This document shows, piece by piece, positions 1 to 9,746 of a stretch of DNA of 64,000 nucleotides. How positions within the stretch are numbered: the stretch's first letter is position 1; every line of letters begins with the position of its first letter. The notes under the pieces were generated by a model. The model saw only the letters and a list, made by a program, of their open reading frames with translations, was not told where the DNA came from and did no database searches. Source of the stretch: Oscillospiraceae bacterium (GTDB taxonomy: Bacteria > Bacillota > Clostridia > Oscillospirales > Acutalibacteraceae). The position numbers and the translations under genes are program-made. The DNA lies in the NCBI GenBank assembly GCA_902802375.1, contig CADCLS010000006.1, forward strand, positions 19,049 through 83,048, read 5' to 3'.

Positions 1-2707
1 TTAATGTGATAAACGGGTCGGCAGATTCGTCGCCCTTACCGTGGTCTGTACAAAGAACAGAGCCTCTTGTTACAGAATGCGTCGGAACATCGTAAATACC
101 TTTAAGCTCAACACCTGAGGGGATGTTCAGAGGTTCATTTATTATATATTCGCCTGCCGGAACATAAACTGTGCCACCCGTAATACCGGCAGCCAAAAGA
201 GCCGACTTAAACGCCTCAGTACTATCAACGCCGCTTGCAGCGCCGTAATCGGTAACGCAGTAAACATCTCTTGTCTTAGGCACCGGAAGTACACTTTTAT
301 ATGTATGCTCAAGGTCCATTACCGGCAAATCAAGCGGGGTATGGTCTACCATTACTTTGCCCGAAAAATCCTGCGGACGGAATATATCCGAAGCCCGTGG
401 AAATTTACATCCGAGAACAGATACCGACAAAGCGCCAGTACCAACATAAACATGGCGGTTACTCGATGCAAATTCACATTGTTGTAGGCTCATTCCCCCA
501 CCGTTTACTTCAACGCTGTACCATACATTCCCGGATGTATCAAACAGAGAATTTGTTACGGTGATTTTTCCCTCCGGCAAAGCATTACTGATTATCGCCG
601 CTTCCGATTCGCCTCTCATTTCGAGATTTGTTATTTCAAACGACGAAAGATACTCATCCGAGAAGATGAACCCTACATCGCAGTTATAAATTTTAATATT
701 TGTAAGCGCGTAGCCTATTGCGTTGGCATATTGAACATCAAACGCAATACTGCATTCACTTATATCAACACCGAACATCTGCCCGTTACTGCCGCGCTTG
801 CGGTTATCATCGTTTATGTCATAATAAGGCTTAAATACTATGCCACTCTTAACACCTGATATTTTAAGGTCGTAAACATACTGCCAATCCGACCGCTGAA
901 TTACAAGCCCGTCGGCCTTTTTAGCCTCAGCCAAAGCCAGGGCTTTTACCCGGCTTTCCAAAGGCTGGTACACATTATTTGTAAAATAATCAGGGCTTAT
1001 GCGTATTTTTTCAAGACGGCCTATATCCGTTACATTATTTATTTTAATTGCCTCTTTGAAAGAGGAAAAATAAACATTTTTCAGCGTGTGAAGCTCACTC
1101 CACGAAGTTGCGGCGTCATACCCCACAGAGCCACCGAGTACCGAAATATTCTCTACAGTGAAGCTGTCGCCTCCGTAGGTTGCAGTTTCGGCAATGGTTG
1201 CGCTGTATTCGCTAAAGCTGCCGTTTGCCATACCGGGATAAAAAATATTAAGGTTCCTGATTCCGGCGCCTGTTCCAAGACTGACAAATTGTGTTTGACA
1301 CACCGATATATCCCCGGTATACACATAAAGCACACTACCCGGCGTGCTTGCTGTAACCTTTTCGGGAGGAAGCCACTCTCCGCGAAGTGTCACACCGCTT
1401 GGAATGGTAATTGGTTTATTGCAGCGGTATTTGCCCTCCGGAAGGTATACTACTCCGCCGCCCTTAGCCTTGGCAAAGTTAAGCGCTTTTTGAATAGCCG
1501 CAGAACTATCGGCGTTCAAGTTATTAACAGGTGCAGAAAAATCGCGTACAACATCGTAAATCGCAACGCATACTTCGTTTTCGATATTGTATTTAAGCGG
1601 TACCGCGTAAGGCTTGCCCGCAGTCACATTAACCCCTACAGTGCCGGCAGTTGGTGTTTGAAAACTGCTATCATCAGGGATGCTGTCTAAATGCATATTT
1701 TCTATCACTTCTTTCGCATCTGCTTCACAAATCACCTGCCCGAGATTCACCTCGTAGCCGCCGGTTAAACCGTCAACTGAATATAGAACACGGTTAATGC
1801 CCGATTCGTCAACATAAGATACAAAAGCTCTTACAATTATTGTATAAGTATCGCTGAGCGCGGCTATATCGCACAAAAAGTAAAGATTATCGCCGTCTCC
1901 TTTTTCAACATAAAGTTTATCTGCCAAAAAGCTTTCATATCCAAGCGGCGAATTAAAGCTTAAAATTCCGCTTTTGAATATTTCATACGGTGCTGCTAAA
2001 AATCCGTATTTAATATCCTTATATGTGTTGCTGAACTGTTCATATTTTCTTCTGTCGATTTTTGCAATACATCTTACACTGTCACCCTTATACCTTACAC
2101 CCACGATTTCCGGCTCTACCGTAATCGCGCCGGCAGCAACCAAGGTGTCAAATGTATATACAGTAGACGGAATTGAGGTATCAAAAGCATTATTTTCAAG
2201 GGTTACTATGGAAATAGAAGATATATTCCCAATATTAAAGCCGGTATTTTCATCAATTCTCACCCGAGCGTGATACCAATTATTTGATGCGCGAACTATT
2301 TTTATATCATTTCCGTAAAATATTGCATATCCGCCTTTTGAATCGGTAATTGTCAGATGAAAAGAGTCACGGTAGGTATTTATAACATCGAATAGAACAT
2401 CTTTTTCCCCACCTACTGCTTTCATATCCCATTCAATATAACTATATCCTGACAGGTTAAGAGATTTTGTACTATATGTGAGTGTTCTGAGCGCGCCGTA
2501 ACTGCCTTTTACGGAAAGACCGTTACCGTCAGTACCGGCGGCAGAATATGAAATTTCGCTGTTCCCCGAATAACTCCACCCGGAAGTGCAATCGGAAATT
2601 ATAAGCGACCGGTCTGCAGATACCGGAACAGAAAAAGGAACCGAGCATAGCAATATTGCAACTACTAAAGCTATTGCAATAAATCCGGCCAGCCTTAGCC
2701 ATTTCAT
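1..2707 (-). CDS. Secreted tandem pectate-lyase-fold (right-handed beta-helix) protein, C-terminus beyond left edge
   Basis: The frame is open from an ATG at 2707 to the left edge, at least 902 codons without a stop. GGAG lies 8 bases before the ATG. Residues 1-31 form a signal peptide (MKWLRLAGF start, cleavage near VSA). Residues 35-150 look like a jelly-roll carbohydrate-binding module (SGYSYIEWDM) of the kind repeated in the 21.6-26.7 kb protein. Two pectate-lyase superfamily (Pectate_lyase_3-like) beta-helix entries follow. One starts near residue 385 (SAAIQKALNFAKAKGGGVVY) and the second near 815 (DSTEAFKSALL, then GGTVYVPAGEYII). It probably binds or cleaves plant or host polysaccharide outside the cell. 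It is the last gene visible in the glycan operon, 11 bases after the GH42-like gene. Substrate and catalytic residues cannot be judged because the C-terminus is missing. Confidence 0.8.
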   Translation of the reverse strand, partial: MKWLRLAGFIAIALVVAILLCSVPFSVPVSADRSLIISDCTSGWSYSGNSEISYSAAGTDGNGLSVKGSYGALRTLTYSTKSLNLSGYSYIEWDMKAVGGEKDVLFDVINTYRDSFHLTITDSKGGYAIFYGNDIKIVRASNNWYHARVRIDENTGFNIGNISSISIVTLENNAFDTSIPSTVYTFDTLVAAGAITVEPEIVGVRYKGDSVRCIAKIDRRKYEQFSNTYKDIKYGFLAAPYEIFKSGILSFNSPLGYESFLADKLYVEKGDGDNLYFLCDIAALSDTYTIIVRAFVSYVDESGINRVLYSVDGLTGGYEVNLGQVICEADAKEVIENMHLDSIPDDSSFQTPTAGTVGVNVTAGKPYAVPLKYNIENEVCVAIYDVVRDFSAPVNNLNADSSAAIQKALNFAKAKGGGVVYLPEGKYRCNKPITIPSGVTLRGEWLPPEKVTASTPGSVLYVYTGDISVCQTQFVSLGTGAGIRNLNIFYPGMANGSFSEYSATIAETATYGGDSFTVENISVLGGSVGYDAATSWSELHTLKNVYFSSFKEAIKINNVTDIGRLEKIRISPDYFTNNVYQPLESRVKALALAEAKKADGLVIQRSDWQYVYDLKISGVKSGIVFKPYYDINDDNRKRGSNGQMFGVDISECSIAFDVQYANAIGYALTNIKIYNCDVGFIFSDEYLSSFEITNLEMRGESEAAIISNALPEGKITVTNSLFDTSGNVWYSVEVNGGGMSLQQCEFASSNRHVYVGTGALSVSVLGCKFPRASDIFRPQDFSGKVMVDHTPLDLPVMDLEHTYKSVLPVPKTRDVYCVTDYGAASGVDSTEAFKSALLAAGITGGTVYVPAGEYIINEPLNIPSGVELKGIYDVPTHSVTRGSVLCTDHGKGDESADPFITL

Positions 2708-2718
2708 AATTAACTCCT

Positions 2719-4785
2719 TTATTTTTTCTTTAAGAAAACATAGTGATGACCGTATAAAACATTGTTTTCGAATCCGCCCTTAGCGAAAGCCTCAATATAG
2801 TCATCTTCTACTTCATATTCATACAAAGTGTGATTAATAATCAAATCACCGTTTTCAAACGGTACCTTTTCTATACCGCGGTTAACTTTTTTTGCCATGC
2901 CGCAGTCTATAAGCCATTTTTCGATAGGTGTACGGCGCGTAACCGAAAGCGGATATTGAGCCGCTTTACCGTACCTTACCGGTACGGGTTTTTGAACTCG
3001 TTCCACATAGCAAGCGCCCATATCAAAGCCGGCAAAATAGACTGTCCCTTTTCCTACCTGCTTTTTTCCGAGAACGATTTTAGAATCGCTCAGGTAATTT
3101 CCAAGTGACTCGATACCTTCAAATGAATAGAACTTTGCGGAAAATTCAGTGATTTCTTCTTCAAACATCAAAGAATCAACCGAATGCTCTTGCGTTTCTA
3201 CGCCGAATACGGACGATAATCCGCTTGACGCCGCACATATAACCGTACCTCCGTTTTGCACATATTCGGAAAGTGATTTTTCGAGGTTACTGTCCGGCAG
3301 ATATGAATACCAATAATCTGAAGGTAAAACGATAAGCTGATATTTGCCGAGCAAATCTATATCAATCTGTGAACGGTCAAGAACATCTGCGTTTATGCCA
3401 AGGTCACTTAACTGTTCATAATATCCAAGAAAATCGTTGCGGCTTTTTCTGAACATATCATCGTTGAGCCTTCTGTTTTCCAAAGTGAAAGATGCATACG
3501 GGAAAACTATTGCAGCCTTTGTTTCTTCTTTCCTTTTGCCCGCAACCTCCCTGACTTGTGCAAACCAATCAAGTCCTTGCTTTACAGATAGTTTTCTGTT
3601 CTGTTCCCATTTGCCGAAATTTCCGCCGTCGTCAAGACCGCTGTAGCCATAGAAGAACAAATCAGTTGCACCCGCGCCGAAGCAGGAAGCGATTGACTCA
3701 CCGGGAGTCACAAAAGCATAAATATCATTATACAGATACCTGCCGAGGAAAAGGCCCGAAACCAAATCCTTATTGGCGGAAGCGCTGCGAAGTATTGCAT
3801 TCTCAGCCGACACCGCATAGGCGTTAGCCTCACCAAAAGAATCAGCGGGAAGCGTATAATATGAAGGGCAGTCAAGATATTTAGCGAGCCTCCAAAGGTC
3901 AAGACCGCGTTCACTTATTTCTACCCAGTCAGTAAGAAATATTTTCCACTGTGAAAGACAATCGTAAAGGAATATATCCGGTATGCGTTTTCTCGTGCCG
4001 TTTGTGAGTTTTTCATAAAACTCCACCAGCTTATCCTGACGGAAAAGCATATTGTCGCGGTGCATATTCATACGCTGTTTTTTGTTTTTTGCGTAATCAT
4101 CCGCGGTCATAACCGGCCAGACATAAAGCATATCTATACTGTCAAAATCGGCATAATCGGTGCCGTACTGAATATTAAGTTCAGATATATCCGAGTATTT
4201 TGTTTTAAGCCAATCGAGATATACCCTTTTACCATCATCATCAAATGAGGGCATAAGCGCCGAACTATGGTAAAAATAGCACGGCGTTTTTTTATTGCCG
4301 TTTTCGTCTACCGCCTTTGCCGCCGCAGATTTTGCAAGTTTTTCATAGAGATTTACATTATGCTCTATCATTTTTGCAGTCTGTTCGTCATCCCAATGAC
4401 GATAGCCTCGAAACGGTTGACCGTTTCTGTCAATAACAGGGTTTATAATATCGGGTTTACTGTCACGAATATGAGGGTAAAGATTATCGCCGTTGTAAAA
4501 AAGAGTAAGAAAATTAATACCCATTCCGCATTTTGCACACTCATCCACCATATATCGCTGCATAGCGACATACTCAGATTCTTTACCGGTAGCAAAAAAC
4601 TCGGTAAAGTCCTCCCAAAGCTTAGAATCAAGTATTATGGAATTAAAGCCCATATCGGCAATTTCCTTCATACCCTTGCTCACAAGCTCCCTGTCGTGGT
4701 AATACGGTTCAAAGAAGTTGCCGAACCACAACGAAAAATGAGGTCTCTTCTTCCCTTCGGTGCATTTCTCTTTACTGTAAAGCAT
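2719..4785 (-). CDS. Glycoside hydrolase, GH42-like (clan GH-A barrel plus GATase-like domain)
   Basis: This 688-residue protein has no signal peptide, so it is probably cytoplasmic. The N-terminal part (about 10-400) resembles a TIM barrel of the beta-galactosidase GH42 type (FSLWFGNFFEPYY, then ADMGFNSIILDSKLWEDF). The middle part (about 420-560) resembles the class-I glutamine-amidotransferase-like trimerisation domain of GH42 (KYQLIVLPSDYW, then VQNGGTVICAASSG). The start is an ATG with GGTGGAG upstream, 12 bases after the stop of the GH38 gene, so the two are cotranscribed. It likely trims an oligosaccharide imported by the operon's transporters. I did not pin down the catalytic glutamates, and another GH-A family or a domain of unknown function is possible. 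Confidence 0.6.
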   Translation of the reverse strand: MLYSKEKCTEGKKRPHFSLWFGNFFEPYYHDRELVSKGMKEIADMGFNSIILDSKLWEDFTEFFATGKESEYVAMQRYMVDECAKCGMGINFLTLFYNGDNLYPHIRDSKPDIINPVIDRNGQPFRGYRHWDDEQTAKMIEHNVNLYEKLAKSAAAKAVDENGNKKTPCYFYHSSALMPSFDDDGKRVYLDWLKTKYSDISELNIQYGTDYADFDSIDMLYVWPVMTADDYAKNKKQRMNMHRDNMLFRQDKLVEFYEKLTNGTRKRIPDIFLYDCLSQWKIFLTDWVEISERGLDLWRLAKYLDCPSYYTLPADSFGEANAYAVSAENAILRSASANKDLVSGLFLGRYLYNDIYAFVTPGESIASCFGAGATDLFFYGYSGLDDGGNFGKWEQNRKLSVKQGLDWFAQVREVAGKRKEETKAAIVFPYASFTLENRRLNDDMFRKSRNDFLGYYEQLSDLGINADVLDRSQIDIDLLGKYQLIVLPSDYWYSYLPDSNLEKSLSEYVQNGGTVICAASSGLSSVFGVETQEHSVDSLMFEEEITEFSAKFYSFEGIESLGNYLSDSKIVLGKKQVGKGTVYFAGFDMGACYVERVQKPVPVRYGKAAQYPLSVTRRTPIEKWLIDCGMAKKVNRGIEKVPFENGDLIINHTLYEYEVEDDYIEAFAKGGFENNVLYGHHYVFLKKK

Positions 4786-4797
4786 TCAACTCCACCC

Positions 4798-7353
4798 TCA
4801 GTCAAGTAACAGTGTTTTTATTTCTTTCGGACCAAAGCTTAATGTTGCTTGGTTTCCGTCAAGTATATTTTCTGAAATCGCATTTTCAGCCATATCCGCT
4901 TCACGCAAGTCTTTGAACGAATTGGATATATGAATAACCGCCTTATTATCGGCGCTTTCCGTGTTATAAATCCTTAACACCAAGCCGTCGCCATTATCTT
5001 GCTTTTTAAGCGCGGTATTCCACAAGCAGTCGCCCTCTACCGAAATTAAACTTTCCTCAAGCTGAGCTTGCTCATCACGGTTTTCAGGGGTAAACTGCAC
5101 CGCCGGCATATCATCGGCAGAGAACTGGAATGCGCTTTTTTCGGCAGAAGCATAATTATCTGCACTACCAACAAATATCTTGTACTCTGCGGTATTTGTG
5201 CCAATGCACTGTGCACCCGGAGTTGGGAAATATCCCCAGTCACCAAGCTGGTCTACCGAGCGCAGTATAACAATGCCGAGAGTATTACTGCCGTCACGCG
5301 CCACCTCATATTCGTGAAGTCCGCGAGTGGCGACTAAAAGCATATTCTTGTTGTCCTTCAGTCCTACAAAGGACTGCAATCTTTGCTCATTAGTCGGGAA
5401 TTCGGCATTATCGTTTATCGCGCGTGCAAGCACATCAAATGTGCCGTTGGCATAAACCTTATCGGTACTGATGTTATTCTTGAACAAAGCTCTTACTCTA
5501 TGGCAACCCGAACGGTTATCCATTGTAGCTTTAACTGTAATTCCCCGTTCAAAAGCGTTAATTGTGACAAGCGTTGTTATATTGAATTGAGTATTCTTAT
5601 CAGTTGGTGCGTTAGCGTCACGGTCAAAACCTTCCGGTATTACAAGCTGTTGCCTGATTTCAAAGGTGACATAGTCAATATCCGCCTTTTTAACCGAAAT
5701 TTCTGCCAGTTTATTCTCGGTAGTAACTGCCTTGCCAAAGCCTTTGAAGAAATACTCGTCGCCGATATCTGTGATATTCTCATAAATATTAAGCCCTGAG
5801 TATTCTTTTTTGCTTGACTTGTCGTAAACCGTTAAGCTACCGTCCGCCTCAATTTTAAGGGACACAAACTCGTTTTCAGCAGAGTTTTCAGTATGCGCCA
5901 TTGTCTGTTTCGCCAAAGCACACTCTTTTGCAAAATACACACGACTGCCCATAGCAGGAACATCTTTTGCAAAGAATTTGAACTCATATCGGTTTACATA
6001 TTCTGTATAACGAAATGCGTCATCCGGCAAATGATATTTGAATACATGAGTACTGATTTTAGGATTTTGAGCTACGGTATTTCCCTCGCCGTCTACAAGG
6101 CAAAGATTATGTATCGCTTCGCCATCCGGCAAATCAACCGTAGCAGTCACAAGTCCTGTGTTTTTGAAAACAGAGGTGTTGAACACTGCAATCGGCGCGC
6201 CTGATAGATTTGATACTTTAAGTGTTTTGCAAATATTTTTAAGTGCAAGATTCGATATTGCAGATGATATTTCATCGGTTTTCTTATAACGAGTCATCAT
6301 TTCATCATGCACTTCGTCAACACTACATCCGCAAATAGAATCGTGCGGATGATTAAGAAGCAGGTTTTTCCATGCAAACCGGAGATAATCACTCGGATAA
6401 TCAGAGCCTTTTATATATGCCATAGCGCTGAAAGGCTCAGCTTGACGCTCAATTAGGTTTTGTGATTTCCTGTTTGCCTGCTTGATATAAATTCTCGCGC
6501 TCGCAGTTGATATAAGCAGACTCATTCCACCGACTGTCTGCTGCATAAGCTCGCCTTCGACTACCGGATAACCCGATGCGTTCTCCTTAACATTCTCAAT
6601 ATAGTCAGGAAGATTACTGAAAATAAATTCAACATTTTTAGGAGAATTATCATTCATCACCTTTATAGCTTCAGGCAGATTCTTCTGAACGGGCTGATGA
6701 TCGCATCCATTCATTCCAAGATAGTGCTTTATCTTAGAAGCACGGTGAAACTCAAAAAGCAACTTTTCTACGCGGATTTTTGCATTCTCAGCCGATAACG
6801 GAAGCTCATTTGCATTGTTGTACCACGGCGCAAAATGCGCCGCGGTAACTGCACTTGAATCTTCAGATTTCCAGATAATCTCGGAAATATGCGTTATGCC
6901 TCTGCCGAAAACAGCGGAATCAATACCACACTTTTTCAGTATCTGCGGCATCTGCGCTACATTACCGAAACTATCCGGAAAATAACCTATCATTGTCGGC
7001 TTTAGTCCCATATCCTTGCAGGTTGACAAACCTATTAGAAGATTACGAACATTTGCCTCATCGCTTACAAGGTATTCATCCTGTAGTATATACCATGGAC
7101 CCACCTGAATTCTGCCGCTGTCTACCAGTCTTTTTATTCTGTCAAACATATAGGGCTTTACTTCAAGATAATCGGTTAAAAGTATAATTTGACCGTCAAG
7201 GTGAAAATACTTGAACTCGGGGTCGTTTTCCATCGTTTCAACTAAAGAATCCATAAATGTTATAAGACGGAAACGGTGGTCCTCAAAGGGCATATACCAT
7301 TCTCTGTCCCAATGAGAATGGGGGACTATATGAATTATTTCGTTATTTGCCAT
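4798..7353 (-). CDS. Alpha-mannosidase, glycoside hydrolase family 38
   Basis: This is a full-length GH38 alpha-mannosidase of 851 residues, without a signal peptide. It should release mannose from imported alpha-mannosides in the cytoplasm. Near the N-terminus is the metal-binding motif HSHWDREW (H12, H14, D16). The nucleophile motif PDSFG follows with D127, and a histidine-rich segment NHPHDSICGC lies near residue 340. The ATG at 7353 is chosen because GGAG lies 6 bases upstream. A TTG four codons earlier is in frame, but it would place that GGAG inside the gene. It lies 14 bases after the binding-protein gene in the same operon. A second GH38 gene fragment exists at 26.7-27.4 kb, so the locus once had two such enzymes of different subfamily architecture. 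Confidence 0.93.
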   Translation of the reverse strand: MANNEIIHIVPHSHWDREWYMPFEDHRFRLITFMDSLVETMENDPEFKYFHLDGQIILLTDYLEVKPYMFDRIKRLVDSGRIQVGPWYILQDEYLVSDEANVRNLLIGLSTCKDMGLKPTMIGYFPDSFGNVAQMPQILKKCGIDSAVFGRGITHISEIIWKSEDSSAVTAAHFAPWYNNANELPLSAENAKIRVEKLLFEFHRASKIKHYLGMNGCDHQPVQKNLPEAIKVMNDNSPKNVEFIFSNLPDYIENVKENASGYPVVEGELMQQTVGGMSLLISTASARIYIKQANRKSQNLIERQAEPFSAMAYIKGSDYPSDYLRFAWKNLLLNHPHDSICGCSVDEVHDEMMTRYKKTDEISSAISNLALKNICKTLKVSNLSGAPIAVFNTSVFKNTGLVTATVDLPDGEAIHNLCLVDGEGNTVAQNPKISTHVFKYHLPDDAFRYTEYVNRYEFKFFAKDVPAMGSRVYFAKECALAKQTMAHTENSAENEFVSLKIEADGSLTVYDKSSKKEYSGLNIYENITDIGDEYFFKGFGKAVTTENKLAEISVKKADIDYVTFEIRQQLVIPEGFDRDANAPTDKNTQFNITTLVTINAFERGITVKATMDNRSGCHRVRALFKNNISTDKVYANGTFDVLARAINDNAEFPTNEQRLQSFVGLKDNKNMLLVATRGLHEYEVARDGSNTLGIVILRSVDQLGDWGYFPTPGAQCIGTNTAEYKIFVGSADNYASAEKSAFQFSADDMPAVQFTPENRDEQAQLEESLISVEGDCLWNTALKKQDNGDGLVLRIYNTESADNKAVIHISNSFKDLREADMAENAISENILDGNQATLSFGPKEIKTLLLD

Positions 7354-7367
7354 TTTTAACTCCAAAA

Positions 7368-8786
7368 CTACCTGGTGGGATTTATTACCTCATCGATAAG
7401 CGTCTGTACAACCTCTTTACCTGAGCTGATAATTGTAGCGGCATCGGTGTTGGGGTCACGCGCAATCGGCTTATAAATTGCAGTAATTGTATATTGCTCA
7501 AACTGTCTGTCAATACGGCTATACATAAATACCGGATCGGAAACGAGGTTCGGAAGAATATCCTTTTTCAGAACTTCAGCGGACTCTTCATCGCGATAAT
7601 AAAGCGAAATTATTTCATCTTCCCATACATCTATTTCGCTTGCAGATGTAGCAGCCAGGGCCTCTAATATAAGACCGGTCGCCTCAGGATTATCGATTGA
7701 GCTCGGTACACATGCTATAGGAGTGTTATGGTCAATAGCACTATAGTATTTATTAGCATCAGGTCCCATCGGAATCGGAACAAGACCGTAATCATCGTTC
7801 ATTTCGCGAAGAACTGCGCCACGGGTTGTAAGGTTAAGATAGAATGTAACCTGACCGTTTACGAAAGCATCTGTGCAAAGTGATGAGTCGCCGCCGCCGT
7901 AGAAGTAAGCACCGGGAGCTGAGAACATACCCTTAAGCTTTGTAAGCGTCGGAATAACATTCTCATCAGTCATAGCGTATTTAACCTTGCCGTCTTTATC
8001 AATCTTAAACATATTAAGACCGTTAGCAAGATAGAAAGCGGTTATACCGCCGTCAAGACCGCCGGTTACCGAATAAATATCGTTATTGCCGAATACTGCG
8101 TCGCCGTCAACATCCTTCATACCCTTTTTAAGGAGTGTCTCAAAGGTATCCCAGTTCCACTTGCCTGCTTTCATAAGGTCATACGGATTATCGAGACCGA
8201 GTTCTTCAATAAGGCGCTTGTTGAAGTAAACACCGAAGCCGTGAGTGTAGGGGTTAGCAAAAGCCGCGGAAGCACCGTAGCGCTTACCGGATTTCATAAC
8301 CGTAACATCATCATAAAGCTTAAACCAATGGTCACCCTTGAAGTTGGTGTTTGGAAGTGTTGACATATCGTAAAGATATCCGCCTACTGAAAGCTTACCG
8401 TATGTGAAAAGGGTTACATCCATTAGGTCTGCAACCTTTTCACCTGACATAATCAGCGGATACATCTCGTCATAGAAGCTTGTAGGGTCATAATATTCAT
8501 ATGTGATTTTGCAGTTGAATTTTTCCTCAATTGCCTTGTTGCGGGCAAGAATTGCATCTGAAAGCTCAGAAGCGCCTGCCTCCATATTAGGACGGTCGTC
8601 ATTTGTATAATAGCAAGCTTCCGCTATACGGAACTCATAGCCGCCTAAGTCTTTGTCCGGCATCTTTTCAAGATAATCAAAAGCCGAAGTTTTACCACTC
8701 TTGGAACCACTGCCGCCGTCTTTGCCGCATGCCGCAAGCGAAGCTACCAAAAGCACGCACATTACTAAACTGATAAATTTTTTCAT
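7368..8786 (-). CDS. Extracellular sugar-binding lipoprotein of an ABC importer
   Basis: This 472-residue protein has a lipoprotein signal (KKFIS start, lipobox LAAC with Cys20) followed by a Gly/Ser linker. The body looks like a family 1 extracellular solute-binding protein: a hinge-type fold with PYDLMKAGKWNWDTFETLLK near residues 205-225 and a periplasmic-type C-terminal lobe. It would capture an oligosaccharide at the cell surface and deliver it to the permease pair encoded just upstream (8805-10685). The ATG follows GGAGGTATTTTT. It is followed by the GH38 gene after 14 bases, which suggests that the imported sugar is a mannoside. The exact ligand is inference from this neighbourhood. 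Confidence 0.88.
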   Translation of the reverse strand: MKKFISLVMCVLLVASLAACGKDGGSGSKSGKTSAFDYLEKMPDKDLGGYEFRIAEACYYTNDDRPNMEAGASELSDAILARNKAIEEKFNCKITYEYYDPTSFYDEMYPLIMSGEKVADLMDVTLFTYGKLSVGGYLYDMSTLPNTNFKGDHWFKLYDDVTVMKSGKRYGASAAFANPYTHGFGVYFNKRLIEELGLDNPYDLMKAGKWNWDTFETLLKKGMKDVDGDAVFGNNDIYSVTGGLDGGITAFYLANGLNMFKIDKDGKVKYAMTDENVIPTLTKLKGMFSAPGAYFYGGGDSSLCTDAFVNGQVTFYLNLTTRGAVLREMNDDYGLVPIPMGPDANKYYSAIDHNTPIACVPSSIDNPEATGLILEALAATSASEIDVWEDEIISLYYRDEESAEVLKKDILPNLVSDPVFMYSRIDRQFEQYTITAIYKPIARDPNTDAATIISSGKEVVQTLIDEVINPTR

Positions 8787-8804
8787 AAAAATACCTCCAA
8801 TTTT

Positions 8805-9734
8805 TTATCCAACTATACCGCTTCGTTCAATACCCTGTATCAGCTTTCGCTGGAATATAAGATAGAAAATGAAGATCGGAATAATAATCATTATAACCGC
8901 CGTGTTCTGCATCACCGAGGACATCATAGTTCCGTTGGAAATAGACTCGGTTGCTATTGCAGTAACCTTGGTAAGAATTGTCGGCAAAACCAGCATACTT
9001 CTGTTGAAAAGACCTGAATAGAATGTATCTGTCCATTGCCAAGCAAACGAAAGAAGGAAAATAGATATAAGCATAGGTTTTGCTATCGGGAACATAATTT
9101 TGAAAAATGTTTTTATCGGGTTACAACCGTCCACAAACGAAGCCTCGTTGAGCTCATTCGGGACACCTTTGAAAAACTGGCGCATTACGAAAATATACAG
9201 GCCGTTTTTAAGACCTAATGCCGTTGCCGAAAGAATGGTTGACGGCAAGACCGTCTCAACAAGCTTTATCGGACCTATGCCTGTGAGCGACAAGATACCG
9301 AATATATCGAAATAACGAAATTTCGTATAAAGAGCGAGTGACAAAGTCTGGGGAGGAACGACGATAGTAAATACCGCAAGAATAAAGAAAATTATATTCC
9401 CCTTAAACTTAAACTTTGCAAAGCCGTATCCTGCCATACAGCAGGTGAATGTTTGAAGTACCGCACAAAGCAGGGCAATTATAAGTGAATTGATGAATGC
9501 CGGAACATAATCGCCGTATTCGATTACTCTGCGTATATTATCAAGCGTGGGCTCTTGAGGTACCATCCAAACGGTAGGATTTCTGAGATCCGCCGGACTC
9601 ATAAACATCATCGCTATCTTTTTAAGAAACGGTGATATTATCACATAAGAAAGTCCAAGCAAAAGGATAAATCTGAAAATTACCCACAAGGTACCCGAGG
9701 TGAAAAGTTTGTTTTTTAATTTTGATTCTTTCAA
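8805..9734 (-). CDS. Carbohydrate ABC transporter permease, MalG type (second set)
   Basis: This 309-residue inner-membrane protein has about six hydrophobic helices and a CUT1 inner-membrane permease signature. The cytoplasmic EAA loop, near residue 200, reads NEASFVDGCNPIKTFF. It pairs with the permease gene 12 bases upstream (9747-10685) and with the binding lipoprotein encoded 18 bases downstream. No ATPase gene is present in the window, so a shared MsmX-type ATPase encoded elsewhere is expected to energise it, as in other Firmicutes CUT1 systems. Confidence 0.9.
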   Translation of the reverse strand: MKESKLKNKLFTSGTLWVIFRFILLLGLSYVIISPFLKKIAMMFMSPADLRNPTVWMVPQEPTLDNIRRVIEYGDYVPAFINSLIIALLCAVLQTFTCCMAGYGFAKFKFKGNIIFFILAVFTIVVPPQTLSLALYTKFRYFDIFGILSLTGIGPIKLVETVLPSTILSATALGLKNGLYIFVMRQFFKGVPNELNEASFVDGCNPIKTFFKIMFPIAKPMLISIFLLSFAWQWTDTFYSGLFNRSMLVLPTILTKVTAIATESISNGTMMSSVMQNTAVIMIIIPIFIFYLIFQRKLIQGIERSGIVG

Positions 9735-9746
9735 ACCTATCCCCTC

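Noticed and set aside
1088-1690. A 200-codon open frame on the plus strand
   Set aside because: It is antisense to the beta-helix protein, which continues in frame on the minus strand to the edge and has a signal peptide and domain pattern.
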